A stretch of 64,000 nt of DNA from Symbiodinium natans (Eukaryota > Sar > Dinophyceae > Suessiales > Symbiodiniaceae), in contig CAJNDS010001768.1 in NCBI GenBank assembly GCA_905221605.1, positions 60,001-124,000 on the forward strand, in the 5' to 3' direction. How positions within the stretch are numbered: position 1 is the first letter of the stretch; each line of letters opens with the position of its first letter. The position numbers and the translations under genes are program-made. Shown here piece by piece: positions 23,401 through 35,400 of the stretch. The notes below the pieces were generated by a model. The model saw only the letters and a program-made list of their open reading frames with translations. It made no database searches and had not been told where the DNA came from.

Positions 23401-26400
23401 GCACTACGATCCGCCTAAACTATGAGTGAGCCCTAAACATAAACCCTCAACCTAGACCCTAACCCCCAAACCCTAAGCCCCAAACCCTAAACCCCAAACC
23501 CTAAGCCCCAAACCCTAAACCCCAAACCCTAAACCCTAAACACACACCACGCCCCACACCTCCCCCCGCCCCGCCAAAAAAAAAAAAGAAAATTAACCCG
23601 TTTGCGGACTTCTACCTCCCAAAAAAGATCTCCCAGCCCTGAACGCTCCTAACCCTAAACCCTCCTAAACCCTAAACCCTAAACCCCAAACCCCAACCCC
23701 TAAACCCTAAACCCCCAAACCCTAAACCCTAACCCCCTCAAGCCAGCGGCCTGGAACAGACATGTGGAGGGGCCCAAAGCCCTGGAACATGACCTGAGCT
23801 TGGGAGTCGAACGGTGAGGTAAGTTTAGGGTTTAGGGTTTAGGGTTTAGGGTTGAGGGTTGAGGGTTGAGGGTTTAGGGTTGAGCCAAGCGAGAACGACA
23901 ACTAGGGGAGATTATTCAGTCCCTAGGTCTGCGCGCTTCAAAGGGGACTCCTTATGTACCCCCTTAAATACCCCCCCCCAAAAAAAAATAATAAACAATT
24001 GCCTGTTCATACTTTTCTTCAGACCTGCGGGTGCCCCGTGAAGAGGAATGTGCAGTACTCGTGGCAGTTTGCCGCCTTCGGATCGAGATCAGGTCCTCGC
24101 GAAGAGGGTCCGGTATCTGGCGGCGCACGTGAGATCTCTTGAGGGACCCATTGTCACAAGAACGTGTACCCTAAACCCTAAACCCTAAACCCTAAACCCT
24201 AAACCCTAAATCTGGCCAACGAGGACGAACGGCATCGAAGTCTGCAGCGAACTTGCGTCGTGCAGGTCAGATGAAGTCACTGGGACCACACTTTTGCAGA
24301 TTGCTTCCGGATGGTGTACCAACGTCGCAGCACAAGAACGTGCACGCTAAACCCTGAACCCTAAACCCTAACCCCTAAACCCTAAACCCTGAACCCTAAA
24401 CCCCAAACCCTAAACCCTAAACCCTAAACCCTAGACCCTAAATCTGAATGTCCATGTCCGAACAAGGTGACACCAATCAAGCCCCCAGATGTTCCCCCGC
24501 CTTTGGAGAAGAAAGGAGGCAGTTGCATCAGAGGGGCCGAAAAGGGCTCCTGAAGGTTTAAGGCCCTCAACATGCCCAAGCCCTAAACCCTAAACCCTAA
24601 ACCCTAAACCCTAAACCCTGAACCCTGAACCCTAAACCCTAAACCCTAAACCCCAAACCCTAAACCCTAACGTTTCGGGCTCTTGGGCTTTGAATTCAAC
24701 GACTGGCTGCGGAGCTCGTCGCCGCATCGTAGCCATCCCGCATGTCCAGATTGAAAAGGCAGCCTCTTCACATTCAGGGTTTAGGGTTTAGGGTTATTTA
24801 GGGTTTAGGGTTTAGGGTTTAGGGTTTAAGGCTTCCCCGCATGTCCAGGTTGGAAAGGCAGCCTCTCCCACACTTCCTAGACCCAAGAGTAACCTTGGGA
24901 TGAAGGGTTTAGGGTTTAGGGTTTAGGGTTTAGGGTTTAGGGTTCAGGGTTTAGGGTTTAGGGTTTAGGGTAGCCTAGGGATGAGAAGCGTACCCTTTTT
25001 CGGTTAGGGTGTTGGGGTGGTGGAGTGTAGGGTGTGAGGGGTTAGGGTTTTTTTCACAGCCCGCGGCGGAAGAGCCATAGACCCTTTGTGTTTGTGAGTC
25101 CATCTTAATGGCTGCAACTCGATTCGAAACTCAAGCCAGGACAGAGCACACTGGTGTGGCCCTTCAAGATCGAATGGCACAAGTGGCTGTCTTGGACAAG
25201 AGCCCTCCTATGGTAGGCCCGAGAACGACCACACGCGCGTGCCTGTGAAAGCACATCTCATGTTGCACGCGGCTGCAAATAGCCAGTATAGTTCACTGAT
25301 TGAGAAGACCAAACATAGTTCCGAGGGGTTTAGGGTGTTATCCTACTAGGCTTAGTTACACTTCGTAGGGTAGATACATAGTCGCCCTATTCCGGGCCCT
25401 TAGTTAAGGAACCCCTATATACCCCTTATATACCCTAAGAACACTGCCGAACTGGCGCTTCGGGTGTGTAGGATTGAGGGTTTCGAGGCCTCAGTGATGT
25501 GCACCCGAGCTTAGGGCCAAACGATCAGCAACTAAAGCCCTAAGCCCCTATAGGGTTTCGGGTTTAGGGTGTATGTTGTTTAGGGTTTATGGTTTAGGGT
25601 TGTTGTTTAGGGTTTAGGGTTCAGGGTTTAGGGTTTAGGGTTTAGGGTTTAGGGTTCAGGGTTCAGGGAGCCCCAGTCAAACCACTCTAGAGAACTGACC
25701 TTGTGGGGGTTTAGGGTTTAGGGGTTGGGCTGTGAGCTGATCGCAAGAAGACAGCTGCATCACATCGCCTGTCTGCAGTATATCCCTAAATCCTAAACCC
25801 TAAACCCTAAACCCTAAACCGACTTCAACCTTTGCAAGTTGGGGCTTCGTTGCCTCTTGAGCCCATCCTTGACCTCGCGACCTCCAAACCGAAGTCCTGA
25901 ACCCAAAGCCCTCGTTTAGGGTTTAGGGTTTAGGGTTTAGGGTGTAGGGTGTATACGTAGGGTGTAGGGTGTAGGGTTTAGGGTTTAGGGTTTAGGGTTT
26001 AGGGTTGAAGACGGCCCGTCTTCATGAATCTAGTTCATGGTTGGGGCAGCCCAGTATTCAGAATTTAAATGTCTATTCCTTACTGAGTTTAAGTTTCCGA
26101 AAATATTGTGACATGCTACCCTACCATGACAAACACATGTGGCACGGGGAAAAACCACGTTTGGGAGAAAACCTATGCCGCCCGGAAAACAGTGCGACTC
26201 GACCCCTAAACTCTAAACTCTAAACCCTAAACCCTAAACCCTAAACCCTAAACCTTATTCCCTAAACCCTAAACCCCCTGAAGCGTCCAAGCTGCCCAGG
26301 GCCGTGGTGTAGAGCAAAGGCAGCCAGAACCGCGACCACTTATCCACGGCCTGGTGTCAGGCTCAGGAAGAGAGAAAGGCGGGCTTAGGGGCTGTACGGG

Positions 26401-29400
26401 CCTTACGGGCTCTACGGGCCTTGGGGGCCTTAAGGACCGTACGCGCTTAAGGCTTTATCGGACCGTACGGGCTCTACGGGCTCTACGGTCCTTACGGGCC
26501 TTACGGGCCCTGCGGGCTCATGCGGGCTCATACGGGCTCTTACGGGCTCATACGGGCTCTTACGGGCCGTACGGCTTCCTGCGGGCGCCCACGGGCTCCC
26601 ACGGCCTGTACGGCCCCTGCGGGCCCTATGGGCCCTACAGGCCCTACGGGCCCTAAGGCAAGTGTACGGGCACATGGCCCGGGCCTGGCTAAGGACCTTG
26701 CTCGAGAAAGAGAAAAGCGTCCCTAAACCCTAAACCCTAAAAACTTGTCACCTCTGTCCTGGCGAATTGCCACGTTACACCCTCTTTAGCGCGCCCCCCC
26801 CCCTCCCCCTCCCCCTCCGCCCCACCCGGGAATAGTCGAAGCCTCTTTTGCCTCTCTTAATGCGGTCCATGGGTTTAGGGTTTAAAGTTTAGGGTGTGAG
26901 GTTTTTGTCTGTGAGTGCAGAAGGGACGGCGAGGCCGGGCAATTCACTTTACAGGTGTGGCGTACAAAACGGTTTCCTTACGACACCCGGAAGGCTTGAC
27001 TGAATTCAGGATCCCACCGGGCAGCCCCAAACGGTCACAGAGTCCTGCAGCCCGACAAAGTCGCCCCAAAGTCAGGAGGCCCCTACTCAAGAGGGTGCAA
27101 CAGCACGGGTCGCCTAGCCACTACCATGACAAATTCAAAAAACAAGGGCTTGCTTGCGGGCTAAGGGTCTAGGCATGTGTTGCCAAGGCCTAGCAAGAAC
27201 AGAGGGTACATTGACCCTTAGGGTTTAGGGCCAAGCTCATGATCCCTCATCTTGCTCATGGTTGGGAGAGCATTAAAAAACTTTAATATATATATATATA
27301 TATATTCCTTATTGGCTTTTAGTACCCTTAAAATGTAAAATGTTACCCAACTATGACAAAGTCATGGCCTTGGACCACTCCAGCCAATAGGTGTGGCAGC
27401 GCTTGGTATGGCGGTTTTTGGAGCAGATGTAGTTCTCCGCGCCCAGCTTGATCTCCTGTACAATCCCGTGATGCTAAGGTTCAGGGTTTAGGGTTTAGGG
27501 TTAGGGTTTAGGATTTAGGGTTTAGGATTTAGGGTTACACGGGCCCCTTACTATGGTCCCTTACATCCCTTAAAGGGTTCTGAAGTATGGGCCCTTGGGC
27601 TGTAGGGGTCCCCTTTTTCAGGGCCCAGACTCAGGGGCCATGTAACTGCCCTTAGAGTACTTGGATGGAGGGTTATCCAGCCAAAACCCTAAGCCCTAAA
27701 CCCTATAAACCTTCAACCCTAAACCCTAAACCCTAAACCCCAAAGCCCGAACCCCAAAACCCGATCCGAAGCGATAATTTGACAACCCTGCTTAAGAACT
27801 CCAGACTAGTGTACCCAGACCCCTGGGAGGATCCAAAAAGTGGAACCCCCAAATAGTACCCTATACTACTACTGGGTCATTTGGGGATTTCCGAAAATAG
27901 GGCTACCCCTTATATACCCCAAAATGCTATCTAATCCCCTTAATGGAACCCCCGTAAAGGGTACCCTTGGTTTCGGAACCAACCAGTTTTTGGAACCCTT
28001 AAGGGGGATACCCACAGCAACCCCTCAAAACGGTTTGGGGTTTAGGGTTTAGGGATTAGGGTTTAGGGTTTTGGGTTTAGGGTTCAGGGTTTTCGGTTTC
28101 GGGGTAATCCAACAAGGGGTTGCAACCAAGAGCTCTGGGTGGACAATGGACCACGACCAACAGGTCTAAACCCACAGATAGGGTAGTAAACTTTAAACCC
28201 GGAAGCGGATTCGACACCTTACATTCTCCCATAGAACTCTTGCGGAATCTGGACTTTGAAGTGACCAGGGAGAAAACATGTAAACTTTTTCAAAATGGTG
28301 CCGTTAAGGAACAGGTCAAAACGAAAGTATTAAAGAAAGGTACTCCAAAACCCAAAAAATAGATGGAACCTCACTCCAAGCACCACCTTTTGCCCGAATC
28401 CCTGCTGACAAGTGGATCTACGCATGGGCCTGGAGTGTAGCGCTACATCTACCTGTAGCGATTCCACTACGAAGGGCACCTGCCAGAGAACTCAAATCCA
28501 GTTCCTCGGCGGGTTAAACTGTCAGCCCTACCTTTGGGGACCAAATGAAGCCGAAACTTGGTGGTCATCTAAGCCAAGCTGTTATAATTCCTATGAAGGT
28601 ATAAGAACCCCTCAACCCTTTTCGGGTTCATGCAGCCCCAAAGGTAAACCCTAGAACTATACTAACTATACCCTGCGGACGAAATGAACCCCAGAAGAGC
28701 GGCCATATACCCTACACTACTATCATTCCGATCAGGGTGCATGAACTCTCAGCCCTAGACCCTGAACCCTATAGACCCTCACAAACATTTTTAAGGTTCA
28801 TGTTGGTCCCCCAAAGTAGGCACACTGAGGACCCAAGTAAGGTCGAAAAACCCGGGGAATCCCTAGGGTCTAGGGTTTGGGGTTTAGGTCTTGGGGTATA
28901 GGGTGACGCTTTGGGGGGTTAGATACTAAGAAGTCTATAGGCCTGGAACGGCGTCGACCACATCAGCTCCAGGCAAATCTCCAAGAAATCCGAACCTGCT
29001 GGGCCACCCCAAGGCCGCAAATTAGGGTTTAGGTTAGGGTGAAGGGTTTAGGGTTTAGGGTTTAGGGTACAAGGTACCTGAGTCCCTAAGCTTGGAGACC
29101 AAGCGAACCACAACAGGGTTTATGGCTCATACACCTTCATAGGATTCATAGTGGTGTAGGGCATATGAACCTAATCTTAGCATTCGTTTGGTTGCCAGAA
29201 GTTTCCCCTCAGGGTTTAGGGTTTAGGGTGTAGGGTTTAGGGTTTAGGGTTCAGGGTTTAGGGCTTTGGGTTTCCGCTTTAGGGCTTAGGGCAGCCGATA
29301 GGTTTCCGCTGGGGCTTCTGCAAGCTGAGTCCGTGGGCTCTCCCTGCCTTGATGTGCTAGAGTCGCAGCGGTTTTGGAAGGCTGTAGACATTCCAGGCGG

Positions 29401-32400
29401 TTTAGGGTGTAGGGTTTAGGGGCTTCGCGTTTAGAGTTTAGGGTTTAGGGTACATATCATGTGGATTCAGTACCATTGGGCTTGACAGAGCTTGCTTGGA
29501 GATGGAGTTCGCACCAAGTGCTGGACCATGGAAATGTCAAAATGCAAGCCTGGCAGGCACTGCAGCAACGCATGAATCTTCAAACGCATGACCTCCGATG
29601 CTCATACCTCCGAAGAGCGCCAGGCCGAAAATAATCAACTCAAGAGTGTGGGAATTCGTACTGTTCCCTCTGATTTTTTGTGTGGGCTTTGCTAGCCTGA
29701 CCCACTGTTTGCCTCAGATACACCCAAAATTTGAAGCAGTCTTCCTCGTTAGGGCAATATGGGGAATATTAATATTTGTTTCGTGGGGTCTCAAGCAAAT
29801 AGTAGTGTGGTGATTGAGAACAGCGCCGTGAGCTGACTTTTCCGATGAGGGTCTACAGTGAGATTCTGGCCTCTTTTCGGGATCGGTGTTGCGGGTATCA
29901 CATGGCCCTTACATTCAGAGCAACCCTAAACCCTCAACCCAAAATCCAAGAAACCCTAAACCCTAAACCCAGAGGGACCATAACTGAAGAGAGCCGTGGA
30001 ATGTCACACATGCCGTAAACTACCCCGCAGCAGAACTATGTTGGCCTTTGGGTTTAGGGGCCTCTGGCAGAAACAAAAAGCAAAGATGAACAAAACAATA
30101 TATTAATGTATTCATAAGAATATTAAGAATATGTAAGAATATACAGAAATATTAAGATGAATACATTTCTGCTTTTTTTTCAAGTAACCTTTGTTCTTAT
30201 TCAACTTGTGTATACATTTACGTATTTGCTATACTAATATTAAGATCCTCAACCCCTCCTGACTCCCTCCACCTGAACCCTCCCTCAGCACCGCGGCTCT
30301 GCAAGTAAACCGGGTGTGGGGTTCAGGGTTTAGGTTTGTTTTTGTGTTCAGGGTTTAGGGTTTAGGGTTTAGGGTTTAGGGTTAAGGGTTAAGGGTTTAG
30401 GGTTAAGGGTTTAGGGGTTCAGGGCTTAGGGTTTAGGATTAAGGCTTGGCGTTTTCCAGGCTTGGGGGCGCCCCGGCCTCAGGGCAACCGCGGCAAAAAA
30501 CCGTGCACGTGTTCACTGTCGTTTGGTCCCAGGGGTCTTACGGGAGGCTTCTTTAAGGGCCCCGGTACTAAACGACGTGAGATTTGGGCCCGTATCCCCA
30601 AATTGAACCCCAAATCTTCCGTCGTTTGGTCCTGGCCTTTTGGAGGCTTCTTTAAGGGCAAACGACGGGAGATTTGGGTCTGCATCTCTCTCTATATAAA
30701 GCAAGACATACCCAAGGATCCACCCCAAAACCAGTTCTCCTAAGCGAAGCCCTAAGCCCCAAGCCCCAGGAGCTCAGACCTAAGCCCAAAACCCCTAAGC
30801 CCTAAACCGCAAACTCTAATCGCAGTTACGTACCCACCCTCCCCAAGTCCCTAAAACCAGAAGCCGGCCCCAAAGCCATGTCTCTACCTTGGGGACGACA
30901 TGAACCCTGACATTGGGGTCATATACCCTGGCTGCTATAATTCCAACTTGGGAATATGAACCATAAACCCTATACTACCACTATCTATTAAGGGTGAACC
31001 ATCAAAACAACTGTTTAGGGTTCATTACGTCCCCATGGCAAGAAACACTAAACCCTACATAAACCCTAAACCCTAAACCCTATACCCTAAAGCCTAAACC
31101 CTAAACCCTAAACCCCGCTTCAAGGCTTCAGGGGATTCAGGGCTTAGGCTGCGAAGCCGGCCTGAAACCAGTGGCATGCAATGACCATTCTGAAGGGTTT
31201 AGGGTTTATGGGGTTCAGGGTTTAGGGTTTGGGGTTTGGGATTTGGGGTTTAGGGTTTAGGGCCGAAGCTTCGGGTGTAGGGTTCAGAGCACGAGAGCCT
31301 GTAAAACCCTATAATATGCCCTATAAACACACAGCCTCCCGAACCCTCTAAACCCCAAACCCTCAACCCTGCAAAGCCGCTTGCTTCCTCAAGCCTAAAC
31401 CCTTCGTAAAACAATGTTGCTGCTTCGATTCATACTCACCTCCCAAAGAAGCCCTAAACCCCAAGCCTTAAACCCTAAACACCCTACACCCTACACCCTA
31501 CACCCTAAACCCTAAACCCTAAACCCTAAACGTAAACCCTAAACCCTAAACCTAAACTCTTCCAGCCGCGGAGCAGTCGAAAAGAACCTTCGGGCTCCAG
31601 GCAGTGTTCAGAATCTCCTGTCTATGCCCCAAACCCCAAACCCCAAACCCCAAACCCCAAACCCTGAAGCCCCCAAACCCTAAACCCTAAACCCTGAAAC
31701 CCCAAACCCCAAACCCCAAACCCTAAACCCTAAACGCTAAACCCTAAACCCTAGAACCTAAACCCTAAACCCTAAACCCTAAACCCCACCTGTGGTCGAA
31801 GGGGTTTGAGGCTCAGGAGTTTCGAGGGTTCAGGCCTAAGCAGCCGTAACTATGGGGGGGAACCTAGGGAGGGGCAGGATAGAGGGGGGTAATACCCCTA
31901 AACCCTAAACCCTAAACCTTAAACCTTAAGCCCTAAACCCTAAGCCCTAAACTCTAAACCCTAAAGCCTGAACCCTGAACCCTTGACCGGGAGGGGGGAA
32001 GGGGAACCCATCAGTTTGGTGAGGGTGTAGGTTTCCTGGACCCCCCGTGAAGAAGGGCTCAAGTGGACCTTCCAGGGTACTTAGGGTTTAGGGTTTAGGG
32101 TTTAGGGCGCAGGGTTTTAGGGTTTAGGGTTGAGGGGTCATACATGCCATACTTCTATAATTCCTGTTAAGGTACATATATGAACCCCTTAAACCCTTTT
32201 AGGGTTCACTTGATCCCTAAGGCAATGAACGCTCCAATGAAGCCCCAAGCGAGAATTTCCTACATAGCGGCCCATACTTTGGAGAACAACCCTAAACCCT
32301 GAACCTACATGGGGCTGAGGTGAGATGTTCCTTCTAGAGGTTCCGCGAAAAGGTCTCGAATCCTTGGGACGAAATGAAACCTCAAAGGTTTTAGGGTTCA

Positions 32401-35400
32401 TATATTCATATAACTTGATGAAAAATATAATATTTCAATTCTTATTATTACTGTGAAGAGAGCAATTTTAATTGAATTGTAAGGAACGAAGAGAGTGAGT
32501 GACGCACGAAGTCAATTAAAAGTGTGAACGCAACATGAAAAAGCCCTGGAAATGCATGAATCTTGTAGGGGTTTTAGATGGCTTGTAAACCGCTCTCTGA
32601 ATCATCAACCAGGCAAAGAAACTAAAACTGTGGATCACGTGCATTTGTTGTTCACCCGGGGGCCGCTCCTTCGTTCGCTTACTTCTATCTCAAGGTGGTA
32701 CGTGTGTTGGCTGTTCACTTCACTCTTAGTATTAACCCAACCTGTGAATTACTAACCAAACCAGATATTAATATTGGAATTATGGTGTGAACGAAGAGAA
32801 CACGCCGAAATAATATAATGAACGCAGCATTTACACGATTTTAATGCGTACACGTTTCATTTGGCCCGCAAGGATTCAGCTTACAACCTAGACCACCCCC
32901 AACCCCCCAAGTAACCTTGCAGTTCTCAAGCCAGAAACCCGAGCGTCCTCGTTTCAAGTGCAGGGCTTGAGAAGGCAACCCCAAAATTCAAAGAAAGCGC
33001 CTAAAGAGCTTTAGGGTCAAGGCAACCCCAAAAGCCTCACCCGTAAAAGCCCCAAAGCCCCCCCAAAAAAACCAAACTTCCCCCTCCCCCTTTCTCCCCC
33101 TGAAGCCCGAAAGCTATAGGTGATCCGAAGTATGGGCCCTTAATTTGGGTCCCTTGCTATATATATATATATACACACATGTATATATATATATATATAT
33201 ATATACATACATATATAACCCTTATATACACGAAATATGGTAAGGGCCCATACTTCGGACCCTAAGGGACCAGACTAAGGGCCCCATGGTTCTGACCCTA
33301 AACCCTAAACCCTAAACCCTAAACCCTAAACCCTAAACCCTAAACCCTAAACCCTAAACCCTAAACGCCCGGGCTTCAGATCCTCGAGCATCGTGCGCGA
33401 GAGCCCGAGATTCACGAAGCTGAGCATGCAGGCAGCTTCCTTGTTGGACAGTAAGGGCATTTAGGGTTTAGGGTTTAGGGTTTAGGTTTTCAGGGTTCAG
33501 GGTTTAGGGGTTTAGGGTTTAGGGGTCTACAGTTTAGCTTCCTTGTTGGCCAGCCAGGCACAGTAATAGGCATTTAGGGTTTAGGGTTTAGGGTTCAGGG
33601 TTTAGGGTTTAGGGTTTTAGGGTTTAGGGTTTAGGGGTTTAGGGCTTGGGGTTTTAGGGTTTTAGGGTTTTATATTCCGAAGCGATGACTGGATTTAGGT
33701 TTGGGGGGTGCCGGCCGGTGTTGAAGGACCATTCGGCATTGGGGTGCCGGAGTCTGTGGGCATCAGTTTCGTAGACTCCTGAAACCGAAAATGCCTAAAC
33801 CCTAAACCCTAAACCCTAAACCCTGAACCCTGAACCCTTTACCGGGTGTTGGGCGTTCTCATGCAGCAAGAGCCTCCTGAAGACCTAACCCTGCTTATGG
33901 TGAGACCCCTTATTTTCCTGGTGGGCCACCATTATCGGGGGGCCGCTTTGGACAAGGCTGAACTCTAAACCCGATTTTGGGGCAGGATGTGCTAACAACG
34001 CCAGCCGCTCAAGCCCCCCCCCCCCCCCACTGCCCCCCCAAGAAAGACCCACTTACACCCCAAGCCATAACCTAAGGGTGTACTATAGGGGCCTTTATGA
34101 TTAACCCAGCTGTGCAACCCAACAGCCAGCAAGACAAAGATGACCAAGTTCCGTTCCATTCTGGCGTTCCGTTCCGCTCCGTTCGTGATATATGGCCCCC
34201 CCGCCTCTAGAGATAGAAACCCAACCCTTCGGATGTTGGGAATAAGTAAACATCACAATTTACTTCTGAACCCAACCTGACGCCCCGGACTTAAACCAAA
34301 GAACCTGTTCGCAGAGCAAACAAAGTTGTGAAACACTTTAAAGGTTTAAAAAATAGCTCCCACCAGCGACCACATAGCTCACGCCATCACCAAACCCTAC
34401 CAGCACCGAGGGAGGGGACATACGACAAACCTCGAGTGCCCTGATAAGGGCCCTACCTAGAGAATCCAGAACCTAAGAAAAAGTGGGTCATCATACGGAA
34501 GCCTGGTTTTGGAGGCCCAAGTTTTCAAAACCGCGTTTCTACAACGATAACCTGGTTCTACAATTCGGAACCCGTAAAAAACCCGTCGGAAACCCGTCGG
34601 AAACCCGTCGGGAACCCGCAAAAACCCATCGTGCAAAACCCTTCTTTCGGGAACCGCGTTCTTCTCCCCAAACCCTGGTTCTCCCAAGCGACCTACTTTT
34701 TCCTGGGTTTTGGAGTCTGTAGGTAGAGGTTTGTCGTACGTCCCCTCCCTTCGTGCTCGTAGGGATTTACACCAGGGAAAAAGACCTTAAAACCCTATCA
34801 CGCCCAAACACCTGTGCTGGTAACGTAATCGTGGCTCCATAAGGGTTGTGAATACGCCTCTGGCTATGCATAGAATATCATAGAATGCCTGTAGCCCCTC
34901 GGGATATACATCTCAATTGAATCAAGCAACCCTCTCCCCAAAAAGGGGTGGTTAGCGAAACATCTGGACTGTGGGGCCACGATTACGTTACCAGCACAGT
35001 TTTTGGGCAGGCTATGGAGCCATCGTAGGACTAGTAAAACGCGTTCCCGAAAAAAGGCGGTTACCCAAGTATCTGAAACCCTGCGAGCACCAAGGGAGGG
35101 GACATACGACAAACCTCTACGACCCACAGGCCCTCACAGCCCCTTAAAAGAAAGTTGGTTTAAGGTTTTACACTGGTTTTACCGAAACATCTGAACTGTG
35201 GGCAGGTTATGGGGCCACGCTTACGTTACCAGCAATGGGGCTAGTAAAACACGTTCTTGAAAAAGGTGGTTACCCAAATATCTGAAACCCTACGGCCCTA
35301 CGAGCAACAAGGGAGGGGACATACGACAAACCTCTAAGAACCGCAGGCCCTCCCAGTCCCTCAACAGAAAGGCTTCCAGCATCGCTGGCATCACTTAGCA

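Larger units (their letters stand above)
13815..34145. other. Repeat-rich DNA inside the 35-kb GlcAK intron, left part
   Basis: Mostly TTTAGGG/CCCTAAA and variants (long runs at 15,653-15,732, 15,841-15,903, 16,198-16,267, 22,240-22,345, 22,758-22,845, 22,948-23,135, 25,600-25,660, 31,620-31,790, 33,296-33,366), G/C tracts (18,100-18,124, 19,470-19,550, 34,013-34,030), TIR elements and dispersed repeats. Unique islands of 60-200 bp sit between arrays; many are open on the minus strand and are listed separately. No transcript boundary can be placed from sequence alone. Confidence 0.7.

Noticed and set aside
28120-28362. 80-codon plus-strand frame ([20 protein letters not shown] ... KPKK)
   Set aside because: Protein-like composition but no splice context, no family and isolated on the opposite strand; kept out of the gene list as undecidable.
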